The translations under genes and the position numbers were made by a program. From assembly GCA_964547905.1 (NCBI GenBank), contig CAZJPN010000079.1, positions 1 to 64,000 of the forward strand: 64,000 nt of DNA. The letters run 5' to 3'. This document shows positions 26,116 through 34,317 of this stretch, in pieces. The notes beneath the pieces are model-generated. The model was not told the origin of the DNA. It saw only the letters and a list, made by a program, of their open reading frames with translations, and searched no databases. Within the stretch, counting starts at the first letter, position 1. Each line of letters begins with the position of its first letter. Source of the stretch: JAJYLM01 sp964547905. Its GTDB lineage: Bacteria; JAMCPX01.

Positions 26116-27150
26116 ATGGCTTTCTATACGCTGATCCCAAAGAAGGATCATATACTTTTGCTGGACCAGAGGCTTTTACCTGCAAAGAGCCATTACATAA
26201 AGGTCAGGACATACAGGAATGCTTATGATGTTATAAAGCAGATGGCTGTCAGAGGTGCGCCTGCGATTGGTGTGACAGCGGCATTTGGAGTGTGGCTTGG
26301 AGCAAGAGCTATAAAAACAAACGATCGCAAGCGATATCTTACAGGCATTGAGAAGGCGGGCAAACGCATCATCAATGCTCGGCCTACTGCACATAATTTA
26401 TCATGGGCCGTAAACAGGATGTTGAGAGTTGCACATACCGGAAGGTTGACGCCTGCCGAAACAACGGAAAAACTGTACAGAGAAGCTGTTCGTATTTATC
26501 ACGAGGATATAAAAGCAAACAAGAAAATGGGTGATTATGGTGCAAGGCTTATAAAAAGCGGATGGACCATCCTCACACATTGTAACGCTGGTGCGCTTGC
26601 AACGGCAGGTTATGGTACGGCACTCGGCGTACTCCGGTCAGCGAAAAATGCTGGGAAGAAGATCAAGATTTTTGCGGATGAAACAAGGCCGTTTTTACAG
26701 GGTGCGAGGCTGACTGCATGGGAGCTCCAGCAGGATGGTTTCGATGTAACGCTCATTACGGACAACATGGCCGGCTGGATGATGAGACAGGGGCTTATAA
26801 ATGCATGCATAGTTGGTGCTGACAGGATCGCATCAAATGGGGATGTTGCAAACAAGGTTGGTACATACAGCGTTGCTGTGCTTGCACGTGTGCATAGCAT
26901 ACCGTTTTATGTTGCAGCACCGTCTTCAACATTTGATCCCAAGATTTCTTCCGGTGAAGAGATTATTATAGAGGAAAGGCCTGATAAGGAAGTTTTAACG
27001 ATAGCAGGTAAGTACATAGCCCCGGCAGGCATAAAAGTACGAAATCCAGCATTTGACGTAACCCCTGCAAAGTACATTACGGCGATAATAACTGAAAAAG
27101 GTGTTATTATTCCACCTTATAAAAAGGGCATTAAAAATATACTTGAGTAA
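26116..27150 (+). CDS. mtnA: S-methyl-5-thioribose-1-phosphate isomerase
   Basis: Interconverts methylthioribose-1-phosphate and methylthioribulose-1-phosphate in methionine salvage; some homologues act on 5-deoxyribose-1-phosphate. Catalytic Cys156 (THCNAGALAT) and Asp236 (VGADRIASNGD) are present with RGAPAIG near residue 46. 344 residues is normal. It has no ribosome binding site of its own; the ATG is one base past the AsmA TAA, so translation is probably coupled. No other salvage gene (mtnK, mtnB, mtnC, mtnD) is in view. Confidence 0.93.
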   Translation: MAFYTLIPKKDHILLLDQRLLPAKSHYIKVRTYRNAYDVIKQMAVRGAPAIGVTAAFGVWLGARAIKTNDRKRYLTGIEKAGKRIINARPTAHNLSWAVNRMLRVAHTGRLTPAETTEKLYREAVRIYHEDIKANKKMGDYGARLIKSGWTILTHCNAGALATAGYGTALGVLRSAKNAGKKIKIFADETRPFLQGARLTAWELQQDGFDVTLITDNMAGWMMRQGLINACIVGADRIASNGDVANKVGTYSVAVLARVHSIPFYVAAPSSTFDPKISSGEEIIIEERPDKEVLTIAGKYIAPAGIKVRNPAFDVTPAKYITAIITEKGVIIPPYKKGIKNILE

Positions 27151-27165
27151 ACAAAGCACACAAGC

Positions 27166-27190
27166 TTCCCTATTGTATTTTTTGGGTTAA
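27166..27190. repeat. solo repeat family A end downstream of mtnA
   Basis: TTCCCTATTGTATTTTTTGGGTTAA, the right-terminus form of the family, 15 bases after the mtnA stop. Its last base is five bases before the -35 box of the next promoter. Confidence 0.55.
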
Positions 27191-27195
27191 TTATC

Positions 27196-27224
27196 TTGAC
27201 ACACAGTCGCCTCCTTCATATACT
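27196..27224 (+). promoter_or_regulatory. strong sigma-70 promoter for the acyl-CoA operon
   Basis: TTGACA (27196-27201), 17-base spacer, TATACT (27219-27224): an almost perfect sigma-70 promoter about 50 bases before the 3-hydroxyacyl-CoA dehydrogenase ATG. Confidence 0.75.
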
Positions 27225-27272
27225 TAAAAACAAGTCATAATAAAAAAATATATAGAAAGGAGAGGTAAATTT

Positions 27273-28445
27273 ATGAAAGTAGAAGACATAAAGACAATTG
27301 CAGTTATTGGTGCAGGGGATATGGGACACGGCATTGCCGAAGTATGCGCTATGAACGGCTTGAAGGTAAATCTTTACGATGTCAAACAGGAGTTTGTGGA
27401 TAAGGGTAAGAATAAAATAAAGGAAAGCCTGGAAAAACGGGTGGCAAAGCAGAAAATGACGGTGGATAATTACAACAAGGCGTTGAACAATATCCAGGGC
27501 TTCACTGTCCTGAAAGATGCCCTCAGGGATGTTGATTACATGATTGAAGCCGCACCGGAAATTCTCGAAGTCAAGTTAAAGATATTCAAGGAGGCTGAAG
27601 AGTACACACCAAAACACGCAATCCTTGCTTCCAATACGTCCAATATGAGCATCACCCAGATGGGAGCGGCTACAAACCGCCCGGACAAGGTTGTGGGAAT
27701 CCATTTTTTCAATCCGCCGGTCATGATGCTTCTGGTAGAAGTTATCCATGGACAAAAAACATCGGAAGAGACGATGAATGTAAGCTATAATTGGCTCAAG
27801 GGTATGAAAAATTTCCGGGGTAATATGGTTCCGGTACGTGTGGAAAAGGATGTTCCGGGATTTATCTTCAACAGGATCAATGCGCCTGTGGGGGTATTTC
27901 TGGCAGAGTTGCTTGAGAAAGGCATGGTAAACCCTGAAGCCGTAGATGCCAAAATCCGTTCCCTCGGCGCACCGATGGGCCCGTACGAAACCATGGATTT
28001 TGCCGGCCTGGATGTTTACTCCCATGGTTCGGAATATTTTGCCAAAACCCTATCGCCGGAATTTAAGCCGAGCGGCTGGCTTACGAAAATGATTGCCCAA
28101 GGCAATCTGGGCAAAAAGACCGGCAAGGGTATTTATACCTGGCCTGGGGGCGCCCGTCCCACAATAGATATGAACAAAGCCGATCCAAACTTTGATCCAT
28201 TGGATTTAATATGTCTTCAGGTAAATGAGGGCACAAAACTTCTGGACGACGGCGTTACCAACAGTGCCGCTGAAATTGATAAAGCCATGGTTAACGGCGG
28301 CGGTTCACCTTTAGGCCCCTTCGCCATAGCACAGGGAGTGGGTTGGCCTCAAGTTGCAGAACGCTGCGAAGCTATTTCGAAGAAACTGGGTATCAAGTGG
28401 TTTTTGCCTACCGAAACACTGAAGAAGGGAAATATCAAGCTTTAG
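27273..28445 (+). CDS. 3-hydroxyacyl-CoA dehydrogenase (3-hydroxybutyryl-CoA type)
   Basis: NAD(P)-dependent oxidation of 3-hydroxyacyl-CoA to 3-oxoacyl-CoA. The Rossmann motif GAGDMG is at 13-18, the ASNTSN stretch at 119-124 and catalytic His144 in GIHFFNPP. Two C-terminal 3HCDH domains follow (FIFNRINAPVGVFLAELLEKG here cited in part, and LQVNEGTKLLDDG). 390 residues without a fused hydratase domain. A strong AGGAGAGG ribosome binding site precedes the ATG. An enoyl-CoA hydratase gene follows 46 bp later on the same transcript, and an AbfD-like dehydratase faces them. The group would oxidise crotonyl-CoA to acetoacetyl-CoA; the chain length is inferred. Confidence 0.93.
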   Translation: MKVEDIKTIAVIGAGDMGHGIAEVCAMNGLKVNLYDVKQEFVDKGKNKIKESLEKRVAKQKMTVDNYNKALNNIQGFTVLKDALRDVDYMIEAAPEILEVKLKIFKEAEEYTPKHAILASNTSNMSITQMGAATNRPDKVVGIHFFNPPVMMLLVEVIHGQKTSEETMNVSYNWLKGMKNFRGNMVPVRVEKDVPGFIFNRINAPVGVFLAELLEKGMVNPEAVDAKIRSLGAPMGPYETMDFAGLDVYSHGSEYFAKTLSPEFKPSGWLTKMIAQGNLGKKTGKGIYTWPGGARPTIDMNKADPNFDPLDLICLQVNEGTKLLDDGVTNSAAEIDKAMVNGGGSPLGPFAIAQGVGWPQVAERCEAISKKLGIKWFLPTETLKKGNIKL

Positions 28446-28491
28446 TTCATGGTATTAAAATCAGAAGATAAACCAATAAAGGAGGTTATTT

Positions 28492-29259
28492 ATGAGTTAT
28501 AATAATATCATTTTCGAGACAAAGGATTTTATTACCACCATAACCCTTAACCGTCCCCCCACGAATTCCGTTAATTCTGGCATTCGCGAAGAGCTAAACC
28601 AGGCAATTACGGAGGTGGAGCAGGGCAAGGACACCCGTGTTGTCATCATCAGAGGCGCTGGAGAAAAGGGGTTCTGTGCTGGTATGGACGTATCTGACAT
28701 TGCCAACATTGACAAGGGACCCAATGGTATAGACGTGTATAACCGGATCGAACGTAGTACCAAGCCGTTCATTGCCGCAATCAACGGATATGCACTCGGT
28801 GGAGGATGCGAGCTCGCACTCGCATGCCATTTCCGTTTTATGACGGATAATCCAAAGGCGGTGATTGGTTGTCCGGAATTAAACCTCGGCATAATCCCTG
28901 GCTGGGGCGGAGTTCAACGTTTGCCAAGGCTTTTAGGAAAATCCAGAGCATTGGATATGATTCTCTTCAGTAAAAGACTTACACCTCCAGAAGCTCTGGC
29001 TATTGGTCTGGTAGATAAAGTTGTTCCAGCTGCCAATTTAATGAAAGAGGCAATGGATTTTGCCCAGGCACTGGCCAAACGTCCACCACTTGCGGTTGCA
29101 GCTGTACTTGAGGGCATGAACATAGGGTTAGAAAAGGGTATAGAAGAGGGCTTGCGCGTTGACCGGGAGTGGTCAAGCAAGCTGAGCAAAAGCAAGGATG
29201 CCACTGAAGGATTCTCCGCATTTTTCGAAAAACGCGAACCGGTTTTCAAGGGAGAGTAG
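28492..29259 (+). CDS. enoyl-CoA hydratase (crotonase)
   Basis: 255-residue crotonase-fold enzyme. The oxyanion-hole segments CAGMDVSDI (62-70) and YALGGGCELAL (100-110) are present, and both catalytic glutamates of true hydratases are found: Glu107 and Glu129 (GCPELNLG). It hydrates 2-enoyl-CoA to 3-hydroxyacyl-CoA, the substrate of the dehydrogenase encoded just upstream. GGAGG lies six bases before the ATG. Expression should be high from the shared promoter. A perfect hairpin terminator follows. Confidence 0.93.
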   Translation: MSYNNIIFETKDFITTITLNRPPTNSVNSGIREELNQAITEVEQGKDTRVVIIRGAGEKGFCAGMDVSDIANIDKGPNGIDVYNRIERSTKPFIAAINGYALGGGCELALACHFRFMTDNPKAVIGCPELNLGIIPGWGGVQRLPRLLGKSRALDMILFSKRLTPPEALAIGLVDKVVPAANLMKEAMDFAQALAKRPPLAVAAVLEGMNIGLEKGIEEGLRVDREWSSKLSKSKDATEGFSAFFEKREPVFKGE

Positions 29260-29312
29260 GGTAAAAATCAAAAATATATTTTAACCGCTCTTGACGAAAA
29301 AAATTAAGGACC

Positions 29313-29347
29313 ACAGGATGTCAAGTTGTATAAACTTGACATCCTGT
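29313..29347. terminator. bidirectional terminator between convergent operons
   Basis: ACAGGATGTCAAGTT and its exact complement AACTTGACATCCTGT form a perfect 15-bp stem with a five-base loop. On the plus strand it is followed by TAAAATTTTTGTTT. It lies between the hydratase and the convergent AbfD-like gene. Confidence 0.85.
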
Positions 29348-29359
29348 TAAAATTTTTGT

Positions 29360-30832
29360 TTATTTCTTGGGAACATTCATACCGGCAAGTTTTCTTACGA
29401 GCTCTTTCTTCGACTCAATATCATATTGGGTTGTGATAGCGATTTGTTCCATAATTGGAGAGCCGCCACCATGATATGCCCCATAAGTTTCGGAACCGGA
29501 AGCTCCGGATAAAGCAAAGTCTATAAAAGTCAACCAGAATTTTATTTGATCATCGGTCTGAATTTCCGGGTTTCTTTTAATATATTTTTCCAATAAAGCT
29601 TTGAGCTCGGGATTCCCCAAATCTTTTTCGTAGGGAAAGGTTGCCGGCATGCCGCCTGCGATTTGACAAAGGATCTCCATCTCTTTAAAAACCGATTCAC
29701 CGGTAATGCATCTTCCAACATTTGCGTATATGGAATCTGGTATATAATTGCCGGGACCATAGTTTTGCACACCCATACCTGGTATGTAAACAGCCGGTTT
29801 TCCAAGGTCAGAAGCTGTATATCCCGCTGCATATCCAAGCTCGCCTACCATAATTAAATGGGACAACATTTCACGGACGTGAGGAGTTTTTTCGATGCCG
29901 TTTACTTGAGCAGCTAAACTAGCCAACCCTATTACATAATCAAGCATGGCTGGCTTACATCCTGAATAAGAATGTCTATGAAATAAAGCAAACAGCAGAG
30001 CTAATATGCCTCCATGTAGATATTCGCCTGCCATAAATACCCTTTCCCATGGCACGAAACAATCATCAAAGATTACATAAGAATCCGTGTATCCTGTTTC
30101 CATGCCCCTTTCGTATATGTCCCGTTTACGGAGATTATGAAAATGAACTATTTGTTTTACCCCTTCGTAGTCCGCTGGAACGGCAAAGCTTATTGCATAA
30201 GAGCCTTCATTTTTTCTCAGTGACCTTGTGGGTACAACAAGAATTTCATCGGCTATAGAGGCTTCGGATATATGTACCTTAGCCCCTCTCACTACAACGC
30301 CCTTTTTATTTTCCTCCACTATATGCAGATACGCATCTGGGTCGGTTTGCTCCGCCGGGCGCTTTAAGCGTTCGCCTTTTACATCTGTTTGAGCACAAAC
30401 AGCAACGAGATCTTCTTTTTGGAACCTTTTCAACCATTTTAGAAAATTGTCATGATAAGAAGTTTTAGCTGCTTGATCCTTTTGGGCTTCGAACGAAACT
30501 GTGTATATAGCGTTTGTTGCATCTATTCCCATACATCGCTGTATGCATGTGCCTACCTTGTTAGTCAATGTCCTTGTCATGTCTTGCTTTTTGTGCAGAT
30601 CTTCTTTGTTCTGATGAATATGTGTAAAGCGATTTATTGTTTCTCCTGTTAGATGCGATTTTGCCGTACACAAATCTTTTGTTTCCGGATCCCATGCAGC
30701 ATCAAAAGTCAATCCCATAACGTTAATTGCCCCTTGTTGCCTCTCATCAAGCCTGTCAATCTTTTCGCCGTTACTGTACAAGTTCCGGTTCATTCTGCTC
30801 AAGCCCTTAGCATATTCTTCTTTTGTTCTCAT
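29360..30832 (-). CDS. 4-hydroxybutyryl-CoA dehydratase/vinylacetyl-CoA isomerase-like flavoprotein
   Basis: 490 residues of the HpaB/AbfD superfamily. The [4Fe-4S] ligands known from the clostridial dehydratase (two Cys spaced CxxxC, a His, and a Cys seven residues on) are all in place: Cys96, Cys100, His285 and Cys292. FAD-dependent aromatic hydroxylases of the superfamily lack this set, so the radical dehydratase activity (4-hydroxybutyryl-CoA to crotonyl-CoA) is favoured. The acyl-CoA-dehydrogenase-like fold is evident (RGAKVHISEAS, FDDCFVPWERVF). GGGAGG precedes the ATG by five bases. The convergent hydratase and dehydrogenase would carry crotonyl-CoA on to acetoacetyl-CoA. A paralogue with another substrate is possible. 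Confidence 0.85.
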   Translation of the reverse strand: MRTKEEYAKGLSRMNRNLYSNGEKIDRLDERQQGAINVMGLTFDAAWDPETKDLCTAKSHLTGETINRFTHIHQNKEDLHKKQDMTRTLTNKVGTCIQRCMGIDATNAIYTVSFEAQKDQAAKTSYHDNFLKWLKRFQKEDLVAVCAQTDVKGERLKRPAEQTDPDAYLHIVEENKKGVVVRGAKVHISEASIADEILVVPTRSLRKNEGSYAISFAVPADYEGVKQIVHFHNLRKRDIYERGMETGYTDSYVIFDDCFVPWERVFMAGEYLHGGILALLFALFHRHSYSGCKPAMLDYVIGLASLAAQVNGIEKTPHVREMLSHLIMVGELGYAAGYTASDLGKPAVYIPGMGVQNYGPGNYIPDSIYANVGRCITGESVFKEMEILCQIAGGMPATFPYEKDLGNPELKALLEKYIKRNPEIQTDDQIKFWLTFIDFALSGASGSETYGAYHGGGSPIMEQIAITTQYDIESKKELVRKLAGMNVPKK

Positions 30833-31040
30833 AACAACCTCCCAGTTCTAATGGAATATAAATCAATTACAAATAAGAGTCAATCTTTTATCAATGCAAT
30901 ACAGCATACATTAATTGCTTTTTCACCTTGAAAAGAGGGCTCTGAATGTGCGTACCTGATAATGACAAACAATATCGTAGCAGGTGCTATCGTATCGAAT
31001 AAATCCTTTGCTCTGTCGTATTCTTTCTGTCTCTTTATTC

Positions 31041-31913
31041 TTACTTTATGTCTGCGAGTTCTGCAAAGTTATCGCCCAGCAGCCTCTTCTGCATCCCTTT
31101 GTCCGGAAAGAGCCTCTCTATCCTTTTCTTGATGAAGCCGTAATCGAATTTGTTGTCGGATGCATAGAAACCGAAAGGACCATCAGTTCCAAACAAACAG
31201 CGATCCACGCCAAGGGATTCAACAACCTGCCTTGTAATGCCATCCCCAACATAGCTTGTCTGGGATAGATCCACGTACACATGCTTGTTGTCCTTGATCC
31301 TTGTCCATGTTTCCCTGTAAACAGGGAAGCCTGCGTGCGCAAGTATAAGCTTTAAATCAGGCACCTCTTTCAAAAGACTGTAAAAATCACCTTCTTCTTC
31401 GAATCCAACATGAATGAGCAAGGGTTTGCCTGTCTTAGCCAGTTCACCCGCAACAGGTGCAAGCTCGACAGGTTTGAAGTGGTGCCAGAAAGAATGTGCT
31501 TTTATGCCTATAACGCCAGGGGTCTTTTTCCATTTTTCGAATTCCTTGACCTGATTATTCCTGCCTCGCGGATTTACAAATATCCAGCCTAAAAATCTAT
31601 CGGGATATTTTTTTACCGCATTGAACACAAGTTCATTATCAGGGTCCTTGTCTATTTTGTAGATCTTACTGAGTATATTTATATCACCGTTAGCATCAAA
31701 ATTTGCGACAAGAGATTTACCCATGCCTCTCAATTGTTTGTGTGTTAATAAAAACTGTAGAAGGCCCACAAGAGAGGGTGAAGGCTCTTTAAACGGTTCA
31801 ACCATTGGTGCCATGAGTGCGATTTTATCAACCCCGTTTGCATCCATTCTATTTAACAGCTCGTCTATCTTCAGCAGTCGCTCGTCAATATGATAGTGGC
31901 AATCAATAATCAT
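31041..31913 (-). CDS. amidohydrolase-2 family metal-dependent hydrolase/decarboxylase
   Basis: 290 residues from ATG 31913, chosen for GGAGG seven bases upstream; a TTG two codons earlier lacks that spacing. TIM-barrel enzyme of the PF04909 type with metal-binding DCHYH (His6, His8), IKAHSFWHH, LLIHVG, LAHAGFP and FGTDGPFG. This group includes ACMSD-like non-oxidative decarboxylases and lactone hydrolases. The substrate is unknown. It lies upstream of the AbfD-like gene on the same strand, with a 208-bp gap, so co-regulation is possible but the gap suggests a separate promoter. Confidence 0.82.
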   Translation of the reverse strand: MIIDCHYHIDERLLKIDELLNRMDANGVDKIALMAPMVEPFKEPSPSLVGLLQFLLTHKQLRGMGKSLVANFDANGDINILSKIYKIDKDPDNELVFNAVKKYPDRFLGWIFVNPRGRNNQVKEFEKWKKTPGVIGIKAHSFWHHFKPVELAPVAGELAKTGKPLLIHVGFEEEGDFYSLLKEVPDLKLILAHAGFPVYRETWTRIKDNKHVYVDLSQTSYVGDGITRQVVESLGVDRCLFGTDGPFGFYASDNKFDYGFIKKRIERLFPDKGMQKRLLGDNFAELADIK

Positions 31914-32002
31914 ACGCAACCTCCTTTATCCGGGATGCCTGTTTATACTACATACGCATGGAACAAGCAATTTCTTTATACAGGTTTGTTGGGTTAAACA
32001 AA

Positions 32003-32465
32003 GAGATGCATTTGAAAAATAGGGGAGTTTGTGTAATGAGCGAAGAGGATACAAAGATAAAGGGAAGAAAGAGTTTGATACGAAGTGAAGCGAAACACCT
32101 GCGAACTGCCTGACATTCTTTCATAGTATTCTCCGTGGACTGCTTCTCTTTCCGTGACAAAGAGAACATAACTGTATGGGTAAACCCCGTTAGAAACAAC
32201 GCTGTTTTAGGCAACAATTTTTCTATAAGAAATTCAAGTTTGTTTTGTTGTCGGACACATAAATGGTGGGTTTCTAACGGGGTAAAAACCCGCTTAGCAA
32301 GAGAGCTATTGTTTCACGAACGGAGGAGAAACTCTTCCTTTTCCTGGGGATGAGCTTTGCCAGAGGAGAATCCGTCTGAGGAAGAAAATGAACAAATAAA
32401 CCAAAGGATTTATCTACTCCTTAGTCTCAAGCCTATGGCCGACTTTCCCACTGCATTTTTCGGGT
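32003..32465 (+). repeat. dispersed repeat family A, copy 3, with internal insertions
   Basis: Same order of conserved blocks as the copies at 5.5 and 6.6 kb (GAGTTTGATACGAAGTGAAG, CGTGGACTGCTTCTC, AGAGCTATTGTTTCACGAAC) but enlarged by a nested 98-bp inverted-repeat element at 32185-32282 and by roughly 55 extra bases near the right end. Left terminus ATGCATTTGAAAAATAGGGG, right terminus CCCACTGCATTTTTCGGGT. It fills the space between the amidohydrolase and tRNA-Ser genes. Confidence 0.72.
32185..32282. mobile_element. family B miniature inverted-repeat element nested in repeat copy 3
   Basis: Perfect 13-bp terminal inverted repeats CCCCGTTAGAAAC (32185-32197) and GTTTCTAACGGGG (32270-32282), each flanked on the outside by TAAA in direct orientation (32181-32184, 32283-32286). 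Removing the element and one TAAA restores alignment with copies 1 and 2 of family A, which lack it, so it is an insertion. No coding capacity; a MITE is the best description. A diverged second copy lies upstream of leuS. Confidence 0.75.
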
Positions 32466-32481
32466 AAGCCCTATTACAGGG

Positions 32482-32507
32482 TTGACTTATACATCGGGTG
32501 GTATAAT
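32482..32507 (+). promoter_or_regulatory. promoter for tRNA-Ser
   Basis: TTGACT (32482-32487) and TATAAT (32502-32507) precede the tRNA by 10 bases. The 14-base spacer is short; reading the -10 as TAATAA (32504-32509) gives 16. Confidence 0.55.
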
Positions 32508-32517
32508 AATGCGTAAC

Positions 32518-32607
32518 GGAGAGGTACCGAAGTGGTCATAACGGGCCCGCCTCGAAAGCGGGTATCCTGGGCAACCGGGAACGTGGGTTCGAATCCCACC
32601 CTCTCCG
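32518..32607 (+). tRNA. tRNA-Ser(CGA)
   Basis: A 90-base class II tRNA. Acceptor stem GGAGAGG pairs with CCTCTCC, followed by discriminator G. Anticodon stem CCCGC/GCGGG encloses the loop CTCGAAA with anticodon CGA at 32553-32555, which reads UCG. A long variable arm (TATCCTGGGCAACCGGGAAC) and T arm GTGGG-TTCGAAT-CCCAC follow. The 3' CCA is not encoded (TTT follows), so it must be added by the nucleotidyltransferase encoded at 47.8 kb. Confidence 0.96.
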
Positions 32608-32724
32608 TTTTATTGAAAGGATTCGAACGCCGCTGCGGACAAAAAGACAAAAAGGACATAAAGGGGGTGACCCCTATGCCCCTTGTTCTATGCTGTTCTG
32701 ATCCCTATGCTGTTTACAAATATT

Positions 32725-34317
32725 CTAATCCGGCTCTTCCAATTTTGCCGTCGCTGTTTGTGCGCTAACCGATTTTTGTCTCCTGTATATTATGTTTTTT
32801 ATCAGAAGCGCCGGAACAATGCTTGTCGCAACAAAAAATGCGGCGACGATGAATGCATCATCATAGGCATTTATCGCAGCCCATTTTTTTATATCCCCTA
32901 TCATTGCGCCTTTACCGGCAATTGTCGCATTATAAAAACTTGCACCATTGTAGATTGCATACGTTTTAATCTTTTGAAGCTCCTCGTTCCAAATTGGTGA
33001 GTTGTAAGCTATCTTGCCGACATAGTTTGTCATATGAAGATCGGTTCTATTTTCTACAATCACTCCCATGATTGCCGTACTAAAAGAGCTTCCAACCCGT
33101 ATGATTAAATTCAGTATACCTGAACCCATGTTAATCTGTTCCGGCTCCAGGGCGTTTATAGCCGACGTTGTTAATGACGCCATCATAAGTCCTATCCCGC
33201 AGCCTCGTGCAAGAAGATCTGCTATTATGAACGATAAATCTAAACTGGCAGATAAGTAACGGAAATAATATAATGAGACAGCAGTAATTATGGTGCCGAT
33301 TATCAGTGGTGGTTTTGCGCCAACGAGATCTGAAAGCCTTCCTGCAATGGGCATGGTTAAACTAAGAGCAATTGCCTGCGGTATTACCATCAATCCGGCA
33401 GTCGTGGCAGAAAAGCCCATGATGTCCTGAAAGTACATACTCATCAAATAGCCGCTTCCTACAAGGGCCACGGATCGTGTTATTCCCACAATATTGGAGA
33501 TGCTAAAGTTATAATTCTTAAATATTGCAAGATCCATGATTGGGGTTTTAACCATAAATTCGGTTATGATAAAGGCAAAAAAGGAAAAATAAGAAGCCAC
33601 CACTAAACGCATTATATAATTTGAAGTCCATCCCCTCTCTTGTCCTTTTTGCAAGATTACCAAAAGTGTTGAGATGAAAATTGTGAAAAAGAAAAATCCT
33701 ATAAAATCAAATTGCTTGAAATAAGCTGGATTACCCTCAGATGGTTTTAACACGGTTATTCCCCAGAACAATAAAAGTACACCTATGGGAACATTTATAT
33801 AGAATAATGCCCGCCATCCTACATGATCTATCATATAACCAAACATCGTTGGACCTACTGCAGGTGCTATTGTCGTTCCAGCCCCCCACATACCAAGAGC
33901 GAAGCCTCTTTCTTCTTTAGGAAAAACCTCAGAGATCATCGTTACACCCAAAGGGGTAATAGCCCCTCCACCTATAGCCTGAATGATCCTAAAAAATATA
34001 AGTGAGTCCAGACTCCAGGAAAAACTACATAAAAAGGAACCTAAAATAAAAAAGAACACGCCCCATAAAAAGGTTTGTTTAAGGCCGAGAACATTTTTTA
34101 CCCATGTTGCGAACAGGATAAATATTGCAAATGCAAGCATATAGGCTGTTGATATCCATTCAACCTGCTCCATATTTATGCCGAATGCTACCATAAAATT
34201 GGGGAGTGCTATGTTCATTCCAGAGCTGTCCAGAACACTCATGAAACTGCCGATCACGACAATTACAAGAACCCACCATTTATAGCCTTCATCGTAGTTA
34301 TTCGTTTTATTTGCCAT
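32725..34317 (-). CDS. EmrB/QacA-family (DHA2) transporter, second copy
   Basis: 530 residues, fourteen predicted helices, with LDSSGMNIALPNF, FRIIQAIGGG and the antiporter motif GAGTTIAPAVGPTMFGY. It aligns along its whole length with the EmrB-like protein at 17.4 kb, including the C-terminal GASFYNATIAGKG and FDDAF-like AYDDAF, so the two are paralogues. Unlike that gene it has no adjacent EmrA adaptor or channel gene and must borrow partners or work alone. It lies next to a tRNA gene and a palindrome-rich non-coding region. Base composition is visibly more AT-rich than the first copy. Substrate unknown. Confidence 0.92.
   Translation of the reverse strand: MANKTNNYDEGYKWWVLVIVVIGSFMSVLDSSGMNIALPNFMVAFGINMEQVEWISTAYMLAFAIFILFATWVKNVLGLKQTFLWGVFFFILGSFLCSFSWSLDSLIFFRIIQAIGGGAITPLGVTMISEVFPKEERGFALGMWGAGTTIAPAVGPTMFGYMIDHVGWRALFYINVPIGVLLLFWGITVLKPSEGNPAYFKQFDFIGFFFFTIFISTLLVILQKGQERGWTSNYIMRLVVASYFSFFAFIITEFMVKTPIMDLAIFKNYNFSISNIVGITRSVALVGSGYLMSMYFQDIMGFSATTAGLMVIPQAIALSLTMPIAGRLSDLVGAKPPLIIGTIITAVSLYYFRYLSASLDLSFIIADLLARGCGIGLMMASLTTSAINALEPEQINMGSGILNLIIRVGSSFSTAIMGVIVENRTDLHMTNYVGKIAYNSPIWNEELQKIKTYAIYNGASFYNATIAGKGAMIGDIKKWAAINAYDDAFIVAAFFVATSIVPALLIKNIIYRRQKSVSAQTATAKLEEPD

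Noticed and set aside
29360..30832. Identity as a 4-hydroxyphenylacetate 3-monooxygenase (HpaB)
   Set aside because: The complete Fe-S ligand set and the acyl-CoA gene neighbours point to the dehydratase branch.
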